This document shows positions 54,310-64,000 of a DNA stretch of 64,000 nt, one piece after another. Each line of letters begins with the position of its first letter. Within the stretch, counting starts at the first letter, position 1. A program made the translations under genes and the position numbers. This DNA is from Dugong dugon (taxonomy: Eukaryota > Chordata > Mammalia > Sirenia > Dugongidae). Location: contig CM057469.1 in the NCBI GenBank assembly GCA_030035585.1, positions 66,295,501 through 66,359,500 of the forward strand, in the 5' to 3' direction. The notes under the pieces were generated by a model. It was given only the letters and a program-made list of their open reading frames with translations, was not told where the DNA came from and ran no database searches.

Positions 54310-57010
54310 GTTACAGTACTCGACTCGCACCCTCTGTCGACCATGAGTGCCATACACTAGACATGATTCCACCTGATTTATACATAACCCAAAGATGAAA
54401 GAAATAATGTCACAATCTGTATGTCGAGGCAATTTTCAAATTCCTTTAAGATGAAAGCAATCACCGGCAAGTCCGCCTCCACTCTGACACATTTATTCTT
54501 CCTCTTCGGATTCAAACCTTCGCAAAAAACTGCTTGTCTCCAGTATTTACATGCTTTACATACCCTAAAAATATGTAGCTTATTAATGACTGATTTTCCA
54601 GCCTCTTCAATAAGCTTTTTTTATTAGCATGACACTCCTTAACTTACAAGTGTCAAACCATCTCCCACTGTCTGTGTCTCCTTTATGATATTTAGTATAA
54701 AGATAGAACAGTATTTATATCCTTCGCAATAAGAGAACAGATTGTTTTAAGGTTATAGAGCTTACACGTGATAAACAAAGAAGGAACCTTACAAAATGAT
54801 ATATATTTTCATTACAAAACTTTAAAACTAAAAGTTCAAAGATATGTTCTCCTCTCTTATATCTTGTCAAAACATGACTTAAGACCCAAAACTAATCTAC
54901 TTTCAATTTTATTCCATATTTCAGCGCTGTCATAGTACTCAGCAGAGAGTATTGGAATACGATCATTTTTTATTTTGTTGATGTTACCGACAGCTTTATT
55001 TCACAAAGCAATCTTATACTATGTCTACCAGTGGCAGGTCACAGAGGTCAAATAGTCTATCCTTACAGGTAGAGAGCTTATTAAACTGCACGTCTATTAA
55101 ACCCAATGGACAACATAAAGATACATTTCAGCAAAATACTTTTAACACAGTTCAGTGAAGATATGGCTCAAAGGGGTAGTAAATACTTTAAACAGAGACC
55201 AATAGGGAATTTGTTATATTTTTACTAGCATCTTCAAAATTATATTTCAAGCAAAGTGGTTAGAATAGAGAGGAACACAAAAGCATCCGGGAAGAACCGA
55301 AGTCTTACAAATCATACCTTGTTGATATTTTCCACGGCAAATGTTAAGGAGCATTGATCGTTCAGCTCAAATCCAAACATTAATAAATTAACAATTCTCT
55401 CACAAAGTTCATTTAAAAGAATCTAGGCATAAATGCCACCAAACTATGAACTGAGATAACAGTTTTTTAAAAAATTATCTTCCTGACTGTTTTTCATTGT
55501 TTTTGGAAAAGAGTTGATCTTTAAATTCTATTTACAATCATATCTATTCACGGTGAAACTTCGCATCTAAGAGGAAAACCTGCAACAGAAGAATGGAGGC
55601 ACAATATAGGAAATATTTCTTTAAATATTACATAATATTTGGTGTGAAAATCTCAATGCGATTGCAAAAAGTTAGAAAGAAACATTTGTTAAATGCATAT
55701 TTGGAATTTTCTGGTGTCTCTGGTAAGTCTTCGGTTTTCACCAGTCAAATCTGTCACTCTTTTAATCACATTGTTTCCTCCTGTATATGTTAACTATATT
55801 TACAAAAAAAAAATTGAAATAACAAGAAAAAAAAATAAGATCCACGAAAGAGAACTTGCTTTCTTATCCTCAAGCACAAACAGCGCTTTTCAACCAAAAA
55901 TAACAGACTGAGCCTGTAACTTTTAATAAGTTCATTGTAAAGACTCTATCTCTTCATCTTGAAATTGGGCCCCTAGACTCTAACCAGGAGATTAGGTCCC
56001 TGGTCTCATACCAAGAATATAAACTACTTGACTGAGGGTTATCAGTAGATTTCCCTGGTAGGATAATTAATAAGATCTAGAAACATAAAACACACTTAAA
56101 GTTTACAATTACCTTCCCTCACAGCTTCACTCTAAACGCACTGTCCTTGCTTCAGGACACAGTGAATCATCTACCTAAATGTATTTGCACCCCATCATTT
56201 TTTAAAGTCACAATCTTTGTAGTGTTAACTTGTCAAGGATCAAAGGGAAGAACAGGCAAGATTCCCAAATCAATCTGCTTGTAGAAACTGTCTCATTTCA
56301 TTTCAAATTACCTGCTGTGGTTGAAGCCAGCTATGGACAAACTGCCTTCCTCCATAAACCATGACAGCACAGGTCGAACTTATGTGATCATTCAGAAGAG
56401 GCAAGTCCTGCCAGCTCTGTCATTAACTGCCTTTAAACGGCTGTGTGGGGTTAAGTGATCTTGCAGGGCAGCCGTGGATATAAATACTGCTCGGACAGTT
56501 TAATGTCAAGAGACAACTCCTCTGGGATTAAAACTGTGTAACCATAGAACAGTTGTCAATACAGGGATTAAGGTACTTTGCTGTCATTACTTGGAGTCAT
56601 GCCTTTACATACGTTTTGTGTACGTGACCCCATAGGAGACTCCGAACGTGGTCCATCTACATGGTACAACGTCTAGAGAGTGTTCTGAGAATAGGAAAAA
56701 TAACTTCCAGTATTCAGGGGTCCACCCTTCCAGAAGCTGTTCTTAGGCATTTACATTTGTCCTTGTGAGGCTGGCCAGAAAATGGAAGTGTACTGTTGTC
56801 TCATCAGCCCTGGGCAAATACCTTGTAGCAGCCCCAGAACCTTGGTCTTTGAGGACTCATGGTCAAAGCGAAGATCAAAAAGACCTAATGCTATCCATAA
56901 AATCAGGGCAGTCAGCTCCAATAACTTGTGCACAAAAATGCCGTGACGTAAGAAATAAGACAGAAATAATTATTCCATTGCCTTTCAAGAGCTCATTCCT
57001 TAGGCTATCT
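54310..57010. other. Longest tract without recognised repeats
   Basis: 2.7 kb in which I recognise no SINE, LINE, MIR or LTR, against an average of one SINE per 2 kb elsewhere. It is AT-rich. Short open frames have no motifs. It could be functional non-coding DNA protected from insertions, or simply old unique sequence. Confidence 0.45.
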
Positions 57011-57021
57011 AAAGATAACAA

Positions 57022-57232
57022 TAAAAAATAAATAAACAGTTGCTGCGGAGTCAGTTCTGACGCATGGTAACCCCATGGGTGTCAGAGTTGAACTGTGCTC
57101 TATAGGGTTTTCAATGACTGATTTTTCGAAAGCACATCACCAGACCTTTCCTCCAAGGCACCTCTGGGTGGACTTGAACCTCCAACCTTTCTGTTAGCAG
57201 CTGAGTGCTTAACCGTCCCACCCAGGGACTCC
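57022..57232 (-). mobile_element. AfroSINE, long form
   Basis: Reverse copy with an A-rich tail at left. Perfect 11-bp target duplication aaagataacaa at 57011-57021 and 57233-57243. Confidence 0.95.
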
Positions 57233-57243
57233 AAAGATAACAA

Positions 57244-57470
57244 GAGCTAATATTTACTGAGTACTTAACTATGGGTCAGACACTATACTAAGTGCTTTGC
57301 ATGCCTGGCCTCATTTAAACCTCACAATGGGGACTCTCCTTTTAGCCCCACTTTACAGAAGAGAAAGCTGTAGACCAGAACACTTCCTAATTTGCCCCAG
57401 GTCACACAGCTGATGGTGACAGAAAATAGGAACAAATATTGTGTCCGGCTCCAGAAATCACACTCCACAG
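57244..57470 (-). repeat. MIR SINE
   Basis: Reverse MIR over its full core: gctaatatttactgagtact, ccccactttacagaagagaa and caggtcacacagctgatggt. Confidence 0.88.
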
Positions 57471-58391
57471 TATGATGCTATCCTGCTCCACTCTAATTAT
57501 GCCTCCTGTGAGAAATTCTACCTGCTTGACTTATAAAGTACTTACGGTATACACTGGCTTAGCTTTCTTCAACACACATTAGCTGAGTATGAAAACAGTC
57601 AGAACCATTAAAAAGGAGGAGTTGCTAAGTTACTCAGAAAGCATGCCTGAGTTACATCATACCGAGATACGAAAGCCTCTGTGGGAAAAGGAAGACTTTC
57701 CAGAGTGTACAAGGCAAGGACGGTTTTAAGGAAATCCATTTCCAAATCCTCAACACTCATGTGTTTGCTTTCCTAAAACTGATCTCCCTGAGAAAGTATG
57801 AGGCCAACTCTCGATTTCTATCCTCTGTTCACAATTGCGGTTCTCCAACCTTACTTTAAAAGGCACATCTCTCTCACCCTCCCACCTCACCTCTCCTCAC
57901 ATGCTGCCCTGCTCCAAGGGTGAAAGCCTCCATGTCTCCAAAGTCTATTTATGAGGCACCTGGAGTTCCCTCCCCAGTTCATCCCGTTAAGAAATGCATT
58001 TCAACCAAAAGCTTTCAATGTTTTAAAAAAATAATAATAATAAAATTTTATAATATATTTATGGTGTTTCGATCTATCTCATACCAATGCTACCTTAATT
58101 AGGAAGAAATAACTTTTAGAATTTCATGGTCACAGGATTTGAAAATAAAATTATTTCAATTTATAGACATAGTTTTGTAGCAGAGAAGTATTGTATGGTA
58201 ATTAATAAGGCTTCCAAGCATAAAAATATATTTCATAGGACAAAATTCTGTGGGGGGAAAAGGAAGGGAAATACAATTTCAAGGAGAAAAAGGAACATTA
58301 TAGAAGAGTTCCTTCGTGTATTTTTCAAATGGATGCTGATAAGTATAAAATCACCATGATATTCATAATGGTTCGGATATGCGCAAACCAA
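57471..58391. other. Unassigned
   Basis: About 920 bp, AT-rich, with a short TAA run near 58030. No gene or family recognised. Confidence 0.45.
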
Positions 58392-58622
58392 GTTTCTTGA
58401 CCTCAGCACTGTTGACATTTTAGGCTGGATAATTCTTTGTCGTGGGGGGCCGCCCTGTGCATTCTAGGGTGTCTTACAGCATCCTAGCCTCTATCCACTA
58501 ATGCCAGTAGCACACATACACACACATACACACACATACACCAGTTATGACCACCACAAATGTCTCCAGACATATCCCCGTGTCCCCTGGCGGGCAAAAT
58601 CTCCCTGGGTGAGAACCCTTAA
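58392..58622 (-). repeat. MER20 (hAT-Charlie) element
   Basis: Reverse MER20: gttgacattttaggctggat, gccctgtgcattctagggtg and ccacaaatgtctccagacat are in consensus order. An ACACAT-type microsatellite at about 58510-58542 has expanded inside it. Confidence 0.88.
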
Positions 58623-58719
58623 ACAAGACAGATAACAGATTTGTTATATATTTTCACAATTCAATATTTAAACCTCGGATAACAACTTTCAGATGTTCAC
58701 CAAAAATTATGAAAAAGAG

Positions 58720-58835
58720 TACTTAGAATGTAATCACCAACACGGAATTGTACGTGTAGAAATTGCTGAATCTGTACGTTTTGCTGTGTATACTCTCAAT
58801 GACAAAAAATAAATAAATTATTTTTAAAAAGAGAG
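58720..58835 (+). repeat. L1 3' terminus, lineage-specific type
   Basis: ggaattgtacgtgtagaaat, gctgtgtatactctcaatga and an AAATA tail. Collinear with 17870-18010. Confidence 0.55.
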
Positions 58836-59026
58836 TACTTAATATTTTTAAATTACTTTCAGGGGTGTATGCGGGCAAGAACATTTCAAGACCTCTGAGT
58901 TCAATAGAAACAGTTGGTGACAAACGTGCTGTGAAAGAAGGAACCTCAACCGAGGCTGGAAGGTCAACTCAGCTCCCACCTCTCGACCATGGGAATCAGT
59001 CAGACCCGTGAAATTTTCAGAAGGGC
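58836..59026. other. Unassigned
   Basis: No recognised repeat or gene. Confidence 0.35.
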
Positions 59027-59098
59027 ATCTAAAGGCGTGACCTCATTCAAATCTAAAGGCGTGACCTCATTCAAATCTAAAGGCGTGACCTCATTCAA
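59027..59098. repeat. 24-bp unit, three perfect copies
   Basis: atctaaaggcgtgacctcat plus tcaa, repeated at 59027, 59051 and 59075 without a mismatch. A fourth start (atctt) follows. The unit includes the beginning of the MIR next to it. Confidence 0.97.
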
Positions 59099-59195
59099 AT
59101 CTTGTAACAACTCAATGAGGATTCTATTTTTAGCCCCACCCTACACGTGAGAAGGCTCTAGAATGCAACAGTTAATAATTTGCCCCAGGCCAATG
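59085..59195 (-). repeat. MIR fragment
   Basis: gacctcattcaaatcttgta, then tttttagccccaccctacac and aatttgccccaggcc in reverse-MIR order. Confidence 0.6.
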
Positions 59196-59339
59196 TTATA
59201 CTTTGAATAACTATCAGTTTAAAAGAAGCAGAGATAACAACAAATATGCCTTACTCCTCAATAATTTTAAAATCATGCCTTTTGAAGAATAAGCATAAAT
59301 TGAGAGACCAAATTGAGGAGAACCTGAAGATTTCTCTGC

Positions 59340-59523
59340 TGTTATTGTTGTGTGCCAAGGAGTCGATTCCAACTCATAGTGATCCTATATGACAGAGTAG
59401 CACTGCTTCATAGAGCTTCCTAGACTGTAATCTTTACAGGAACAGATCTCCTCATGTAGTGTCTGGGTGGGTTTGAACTGCTGACCTTTTGGTTAGTAGC
59501 TGATCACTTACCCATTGCACCAC
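59340..59523 (-). mobile_element. AfroSINE, middle form
   Basis: Reverse copy (gactgtaatctttacaggaa). Its head end, ttgcaccac, is duplicated by the RTE inserted at 59524, beyond which the SINE is not continued clearly. Confidence 0.92.
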
Positions 59524-59727
59524 TTGTTGTTGTTGTTAGGTGCCGCCGAGTTGCTTCCAACTCATAGCGACCCTATATGTTCAATAGCATAAAACACTGC
59601 CCGGTCCTGTGCCATCCTCACAATCGTTGTTATGCTTGAGCCCATTGTTGCAGCCACTGTGTCAATCCATCTTGTTGAGGGTCTTCCTCTTTTTTGCTGA
59701 CCCTCTACTTTACCAAGCACTATGTCC
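59524..59727 (-). mobile_element. RTE LINE, 5'-truncated, inserted in SINE end
   Basis: 204 bp of RTE 3' end in reverse with GTT-triplet tail at left. Perfect 9-bp target duplication ttgcaccac at 59515-59523 and 59728-59736. Confidence 0.95.
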
Positions 59728-59736
59728 TTGCACCAC

Positions 59737-60321
59737 CTAAGAACATTAATTTAATAATTAAACCAGAAAGGTCACAGATCGCATCTTATTACTTTTGAAT
59801 CTGTTGTAGTCTTATGTAACATACTTACCCAGGCTTAAAAGTGAACAAACCAATTTGTTTTATTATAATCATCTCTCTTCATAGAAACCTAGGGGCCTAG
59901 GAAGGGGTGGACCCAGAGGACCTTAGTTGTCCACAGGTTAAACTGCCCGGAGCTGATGTCTCACCACCAGACACACCAGGAGCCCAGCAGGGGGAGAAAC
60001 CAAACTTCCTTATCAGACTGTGACAGGAAAACCTCAACCCCTAAAAATCAATGATAACACTCCTGTCATATTAACTATGTTGTTACTTGATTACATCCAT
60101 CATCTAATATCAGATAGTCACAATAATGATCCTGAAGTGCCAACTAAAATATCAGTGTCTAAATTACATTTTATTTGGTATCTTTCATAACCTTTTTAAA
60201 AAAATGATTCAACCAAGCCATTAAAAAAAAAAAAATTAGGAAATGCAGATAGGCAAAACTGAAAAGATAAGATTACCCATACCCTCATCACTCAGAGGTA
60301 ACAACTGAACACCTCAAGACT
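59737..60321. other. Unassigned, CTCF-like core and L1-like end
   Basis: ccagcagggggaga at 59984-59997 resembles the CTCF core. From about 60190 the phrases cctcatcactcagaggtaac and ttttttctatgcat resemble an L1M/LTR-type old repeat continuing at 60749. Confidence 0.4.
59984..59997 (+). promoter_or_regulatory. CTCF-like motif
   Basis: ccagcagggggaga fits the CTCF core at most positions. Motif only, no other support. Confidence 0.2.
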
Positions 60322-60334
60322 TTTTTCTATGCAT

Positions 60335-60735
60335 GTGGTTTTTGTTGTTAGCTGCCCTTGAGTCAGCTTTGACTCATGGTGACCCCCATACAACAAAACG
60401 AAACTGCCTGGTCTTGCGCCATCCTCATGATCACTGGTATGCTTAGGTTCACTGTTGCAGCCACAGTGTATTTTGAGTGCCTTCCAACCTAGGAGGCTCA
60501 TCTTCCAGCACTGTATCAGACAATATTCTACTGTGATCCATAGAGCTTCTGTTGGTTCATTTTTGAAAGTAGATCACCAGGCCTTTATTTCTAATCTGTT
60601 TTAGTCTGGAAGCTCCCCCGATACCTGTCCACCAAGGATGGCCCTGCTGGTGTTTGAAATACCGGTGGCATAACTTCCAGCATCACAGCAACATGCAAGC
60701 CACCACAGTATGACAAACTGACAGACAGATGGTGG
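60335..60735 (-). mobile_element. Internally deleted RTE (non-autonomous)
   Basis: 401 bp. In sense it has the first ~267 bp of the RTE (ccatctgtctgtcagtttgt to ggaaggcactcaaaatac) joined near 60468 to the last ~130 bp (gtggctgcaacagtgaacct to the GTT/CAA tail). The whole coding region is missing. Target duplication ttttctatgcat at 60323-60334 and ttttctacgcat at 60737-60748, one mismatch. Confidence 0.88.
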
Positions 60736-60748
60736 TTTTTCTACGCAT

Positions 60749-61499
60749 AAAAACACTTTTTTTAGGTACAAAAATAGGATCTGTACATACTCTTTTGGAA
60801 CTCTGTATGTTAAAATTGACAACTCAGGTTCTGTACCAAACCTTGTTTTTCATGAATAAATTCTACAGACAATCCTTTTTATTTTAATGGTACTCTCCAA
60901 TAACAACGTCTACAAGACATGCTGTCTCTTTTGGCCTTATTGAGCTTTGAGTTAGGTTGGGGCATGTATTCTTATCCCAGTTTTATAAATGAGAAAACAG
61001 AGGCCAAGAACGTAAGTGACTTAAACCTCAAGCTCAGTGCTTTTTCTTCTGAACCATGCAGTCTCCAAAAACAAAAGCAAGTGACAGCCGTTGAAGCGTG
61101 CCAAACCTTCATTTTGGGCTGAGCTGCCAAAGCAAAGACAGCTTCATCCATTTGATCCTAGTTAACAAGGCTCGGCTAGCCAAGTGTGCATTTGATATTT
61201 GAATCTTTAAATGAAAAAAGTCGAGATACTCCATGCTTAAATGTTCTAAACACTCTTTCTGGAAAGTGCGATTTGGGCTCTAACATGCTGGAGCTTAGTC
61301 CCTTGTATTAGTGAATACAAGCCAATCCTCGCCTTCTGAAAATTCCCAGTCTGTCCAGGGGATTGGCAACACACGAACAAAGGCTTAAAGACAAGAAGCA
61401 GCATACTGATGAGTCAAGTGTGGTACAATGTGAGCCAAGTACTCAAATGTCCAACAAATAGAACAAAGGAACAGTCAGGGCCAGGAGGCAAAAGGCATT
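60749..61499. other. Mostly unassigned
   Basis: The first ~60 bp may continue the old repeat of 60190-60334. 60955-61065 carries a reverse MIR-like piece (cccagttttataaatgagaa). The rest is not recognised. Confidence 0.4.
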
Positions 61500-61600
61500 C
61501 ATGCAGTTGGTCACACGTATTTGCTGGGCGCCTGCGTGACAGGCAACGTTCTAGGCTCTGGGCACACAGCAACGGTACAGACTAGGCAGCCTGGTGAGGT
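61500..61600 (-). repeat. L2-type 3' end fragment
   Basis: gtatttgctgggcgcctgcg, then gttctaggctctgggcacac: the common LINE2-type end seen in reverse. Confidence 0.5.
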
Positions 61601-61634
61601 AGGAAAAGCATTGAATTCAACCTGGCAGATGTGA

Positions 61635-61775
61635 ACACAAGGCAAATTCTATAATCCCGGGGCCTCAGTTTCCTCATTTATAAAGTGAGGGAAATATCTG
61701 GTCCATTGTATGAAATTAGGTAAGATATTTAAAGCACATGATACAGAGCAGGTGCTCAGCAAATGTTATTAGTGG
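61635..61775 (+). repeat. MIR fragment
   Basis: cctcagtttcctcatttata at 61661 and gagcaggtgctcagcaaatg at 61746, plus strand. Confidence 0.85.
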
Positions 61776-61793
61776 AGCTAATGTTTACTGGGA

Positions 61794-62000
61794 GTCCCTG
61801 GGTTGTGCCAACGGCTAATAAGCTCAGCTGTTAACCAAAAGGTAGAAGGTTCAAGTCTACCAGAGGCACTTTGAAAGAAAGCTCTGGTGATCTAATTCCA
61901 GAAAATCAGCCATTGAAAACCCTATGGAGCCCAGTTCTACTCTGATGTACCTGGGGTTGCCATGAGTTGGAATTGACTTTACTGCAACTGGTTTGGACTT
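61794..62000 (+). mobile_element. AfroSINE, long form
   Basis: Head gggagtccctgggttgtgcc. Long body with ttccagaaaatcagccattg. Tail ttggaattgactttactgca. Confidence 0.93.
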
Positions 62001-62009
62001 TTTGTAAAT

Positions 62010-62460
62010 CTTGACTGAGCATTTACTACGGTCCAGGGACTGAGCTAGTCACATCGCATGTAATTTCTCATTTAATCCTGACAGTTTAGTAAAATACTGC
62101 TATTTTATGGATGATGAAGCTGAGGCACAAAAACTTGTCCAAGCACAAAGAATTCTGACTCATGGTGACTCCATGCGTGTCAGACTAGAGCTGTGCTCCA
62201 TAGGGTTTTCAATGGCTGATTTTTTTGGAAGTAGATCACCAGGCTTTTCTTCTGAGGTACCTCTGGGTAAACTCGAACCTCTAACCTTCAGTTAGCAGCT
62301 GAGCTCCTTAACCATTTCAACCATCCAGGGACTCCCACCAAGATTAGCTTCCACTAATCACATTTGTTGAGCACCTACTCTTAGACCTGTCAAGGGTAAG
62401 AGCCAAGATTCAAATCCAGGTAATTTGTCTCTAGAGCTCATGCTCATAAACACACTAAAC
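62010..62460 (-). repeat. MIR, interrupted by a SINE
   Basis: The reverse MIR starts ttgactgagcatttactacg and runs to gatgaagctgaggcac. After the SINE a stretch near 62395-62455 (gagccaagattcaaatccag) can be its remainder. A second terminal phrase near 62365 (tttgttgagcacctactc) suggests another old piece. Confidence 0.6.
62140..62335 (-). mobile_element. AfroSINE, long form
   Basis: Reverse copy (ctgaggtacctctgggtaaa). The left tail end is worn. Target duplication not clear. Confidence 0.9.
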
Positions 62461-62928
62461 AAAATCTCCTTAATCTTCCCCCATAGTCCCAATCCCATCC
62501 CAACGCTCTACCTTCTGCTCCTTTCCTTTTCTTTGAATGCAATTTTTATTCCAGATTCTAAAGAAGAGGAAAGAAGGACAGAGAAGAGAAAAGTCTGAAA
62601 GGTACTGGAGACTTCCACACTCCTCCCTCATGATCCCACATCTAGTGTCTTTGCACATAACACTTGTTTTCCACCTGCCACTGGTTACCTTTCCTCTCCT
62701 CTGTTGCTTCCAAGAGGGCTTCAAATTTTAATTCCTCTGACCCCTTTCTCACTTATATTTCTTTCTAACCAGCAGAGTTAGAGTTCCTTGACTGGGTCAG
62801 TAACTTAATTAATAAGTGAATCCTTGCTGCGTCTACTTTTGGAGTACAACGTAGAGTTGACGATGTTAGAAGCAGCTCAATGTCAAGTCAATGCCTATAA
62901 TTCTTTTCATTATGAATTTGGGACACAT
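62461..62928. other. Unassigned
   Basis: About 470 bp with no recognised repeat or gene. Confidence 0.4.
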
Positions 62929-62939
62929 ATTCAGTCAGA

Positions 62940-62961
62940 CTCGACGGCAACCAACAACAAC
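62940..62961 (+). mobile_element. RTE tail insertion of 22 bp
   Basis: Only ctcgacggcaaccaacaaca plus ac, which is the very end of the RTE/SINE tail. It lies between attcagtcaga (62929-62939) and attcggtcaga (62962-62972), a 10-of-11 target duplication. Confidence 0.75.
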
Positions 62962-62972
62962 ATTCGGTCAGA

Positions 62973-63371
62973 ATCCCTGCATATTCTGTTCACAGTACCT
63001 CAATAAATATGCATAGCACATATCTCCCAGTCAACATTTACCGGGGTCCTCCCACTGAGATTCCTGCGGGTAGCCCTCCCCAAGGTTGTTTAAGTGAATC
63101 TGAAAGATGCTTCAAAGCTAGGTGACCATATAATTTACCATCCAAACAGGACGCTTTAGAAAGTGAAAGGAGGTACTACCAATATTTATACTGGAACAAC
63201 AGTTATAAACAGGAGCTGTCCTGGGCAAGCCAGAATGTCAACTCAACACCTATGCTTTAAGCCAAACCTTCCCAAATATACTCTCCAAATGTGGTGAAAA
63301 TCTGCTAGCCATTTAGGTCGACACAGATAGGCATAATCTCCTTTTCCTTTATGAGTTAAAAAAAACAAAAA
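62973..63371. other. Unassigned
   Basis: About 400 bp without a recognised feature. Confidence 0.4.
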
Positions 63372-63568
63372 CCTGTTGCATTTGAGTCAATTCCCACTCC
63401 TGGCCACCCCGTGTGTTATAGAGTACTGAGCTCCTTAGGGTTTTCTTGGCTGTGCTGTATATAGAAACAGATTGCTAGGCCTTTCTTCTTCAACACTGCT
63501 GGGTGAGTTCAAACCACTTCCTTTCGGCTAAAAACCAAGAGCAAACCACTTGCAATACCCAGGGACCT
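63372..63568 (-). mobile_element. AfroSINE, diverged
   Basis: Reverse copy with A-rich tail at left (aaaaacctgttgcatttgag), body tagggttttcttggctgtgc and a poorly kept head. Among the more diverged copies here. Confidence 0.85.
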
Positions 63569-63572
63569 GGGT

Positions 63573-63766
63573 ACCTTATGATACAATCTGCAAATATCAA
63601 CTCCAGCCACATTACTTGCTTACACCCACTCATTTTTGGTGATTGACTTTTTGCCATTCAATATGATGCGTGTCTACGTGCCTGACACGTTAATCTCTAC
63701 CTGAGTATGGATAAGGTACATTAGGTACCAAAATGCCAGTCCTGCAAGTGTCAACAATCTAGTCAG
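63573..63766. other. Unassigned
   Basis: No recognised feature. Confidence 0.35.
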
Positions 63767-63769
63767 GGT

Positions 63770-63873
63770 GACATTGTTGTTATATGCCCTTTGAGACGAT
63801 TCTAACTCTTAGCAGCCCTATATGACAGAGTAGAACTGCCCCATAAGGTTTCCTAGGCTATAATCTTTATGGG
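63770..63873 (-). mobile_element. AfroSINE, middle form, interrupted
   Basis: Tail and body of a reverse SINE up to gctataatctttatggg. The rest should lie beyond the window, after the nested copy. Confidence 0.9.
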
Positions 63874-63880
63874 AAAAAAC

Positions 63881-64000
63881 AGGAGCCCTGGTGGCGCCGT
63901 AGTTAAAGTGTTCTGCGGCTAACTGAAATGTCAGTGGTTCAAACCAACAGGTGCACCTTGGGAGAAAGATGTGGCAATCTGGTTCCCTAAAGATTGACAG
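63881..64000 (+). mobile_element. AfroSINE, middle form, nested, cut by window end
   Basis: aggagccctggtggcgccgt head and gggagaaagatgtggcaatc box. Continues past the window. Inserted into the SINE at 63770 at the same internal site as the nested pair at 52366-52770. Confidence 0.92.

Noticed and set aside
59027..59098. CRISPR-like array
   Set aside because: The units abut with no unique spacers, and the context is a mammalian genome.

Overview
This window is repeat-dense mammalian DNA with no convincing host protein-coding gene, structural RNA gene or CRISPR array. I recognise about 33 copies of a tRNA-headed SINE whose tail matches that of an RTE-clade LINE found here in several states of decay. 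That SINE/RTE pair is the AfroSINE (AfroLA-like) / RTE1_LA-like pair of afrotherians. Together with L1s of a matching 3' UTR type and old eutherian repeats (MIR, L2, MER20), it points to a paenungulate, most likely a proboscidean (elephant lineage). The region reads as intergenic or intronic.

Layout. 1-1395 is unassigned. 1396-7260 holds RTE and L1 pieces, including a decayed RTE copy (3855-6642) with endonuclease and reverse transcriptase remnants. 7260-19400 is a mosaic of MIR, L2, SINEs, a tRNA-Gly-headed SINE (11346-11659) and a 5'-truncated L1 (15431-17105) lodged in an L2. 19403-34253 is a class-I-like endogenous retrovirus (LTR, PBS, gutted interior, PPT, LTR). It was invaded by a truncated L1 (24264-25397), two SINEs and a 7.4 kb full-length L1 (26619-34057) that splits its 3' LTR. 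34254-38980 holds L2, MIR, SINEs and an unrelated solo LTR (35670-36295). 38982-39349 is a small hAT-type DNA transposon with long inverted repeats, and 42065-42367 encodes the carboxy end of a hAT transposase next to a similar terminus. 42370-45340 and 54310-57010 are long tracts without recognisable repeats. 46394-49560 is a near full-length RTE copy inserted in an L2. 57000-64000 is SINE/MIR/RTE mosaic with an internally deleted RTE (60335-60735) and nested SINEs at the right edge.

How the parts interact: the autonomous RTE and L1 elements are broken by stops and frameshifts and should be inactive. The SINE bodies carry segments that also occur in the RTE, both from its 5' region and from its 3' tail, so this window documents how an RTE seeded non-autonomous families. 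Many insertions keep target-site duplications, which lets their order be read directly. Boundaries were set by eye. Family names are from memory of consensus sequences and should be confirmed with a repeat library.
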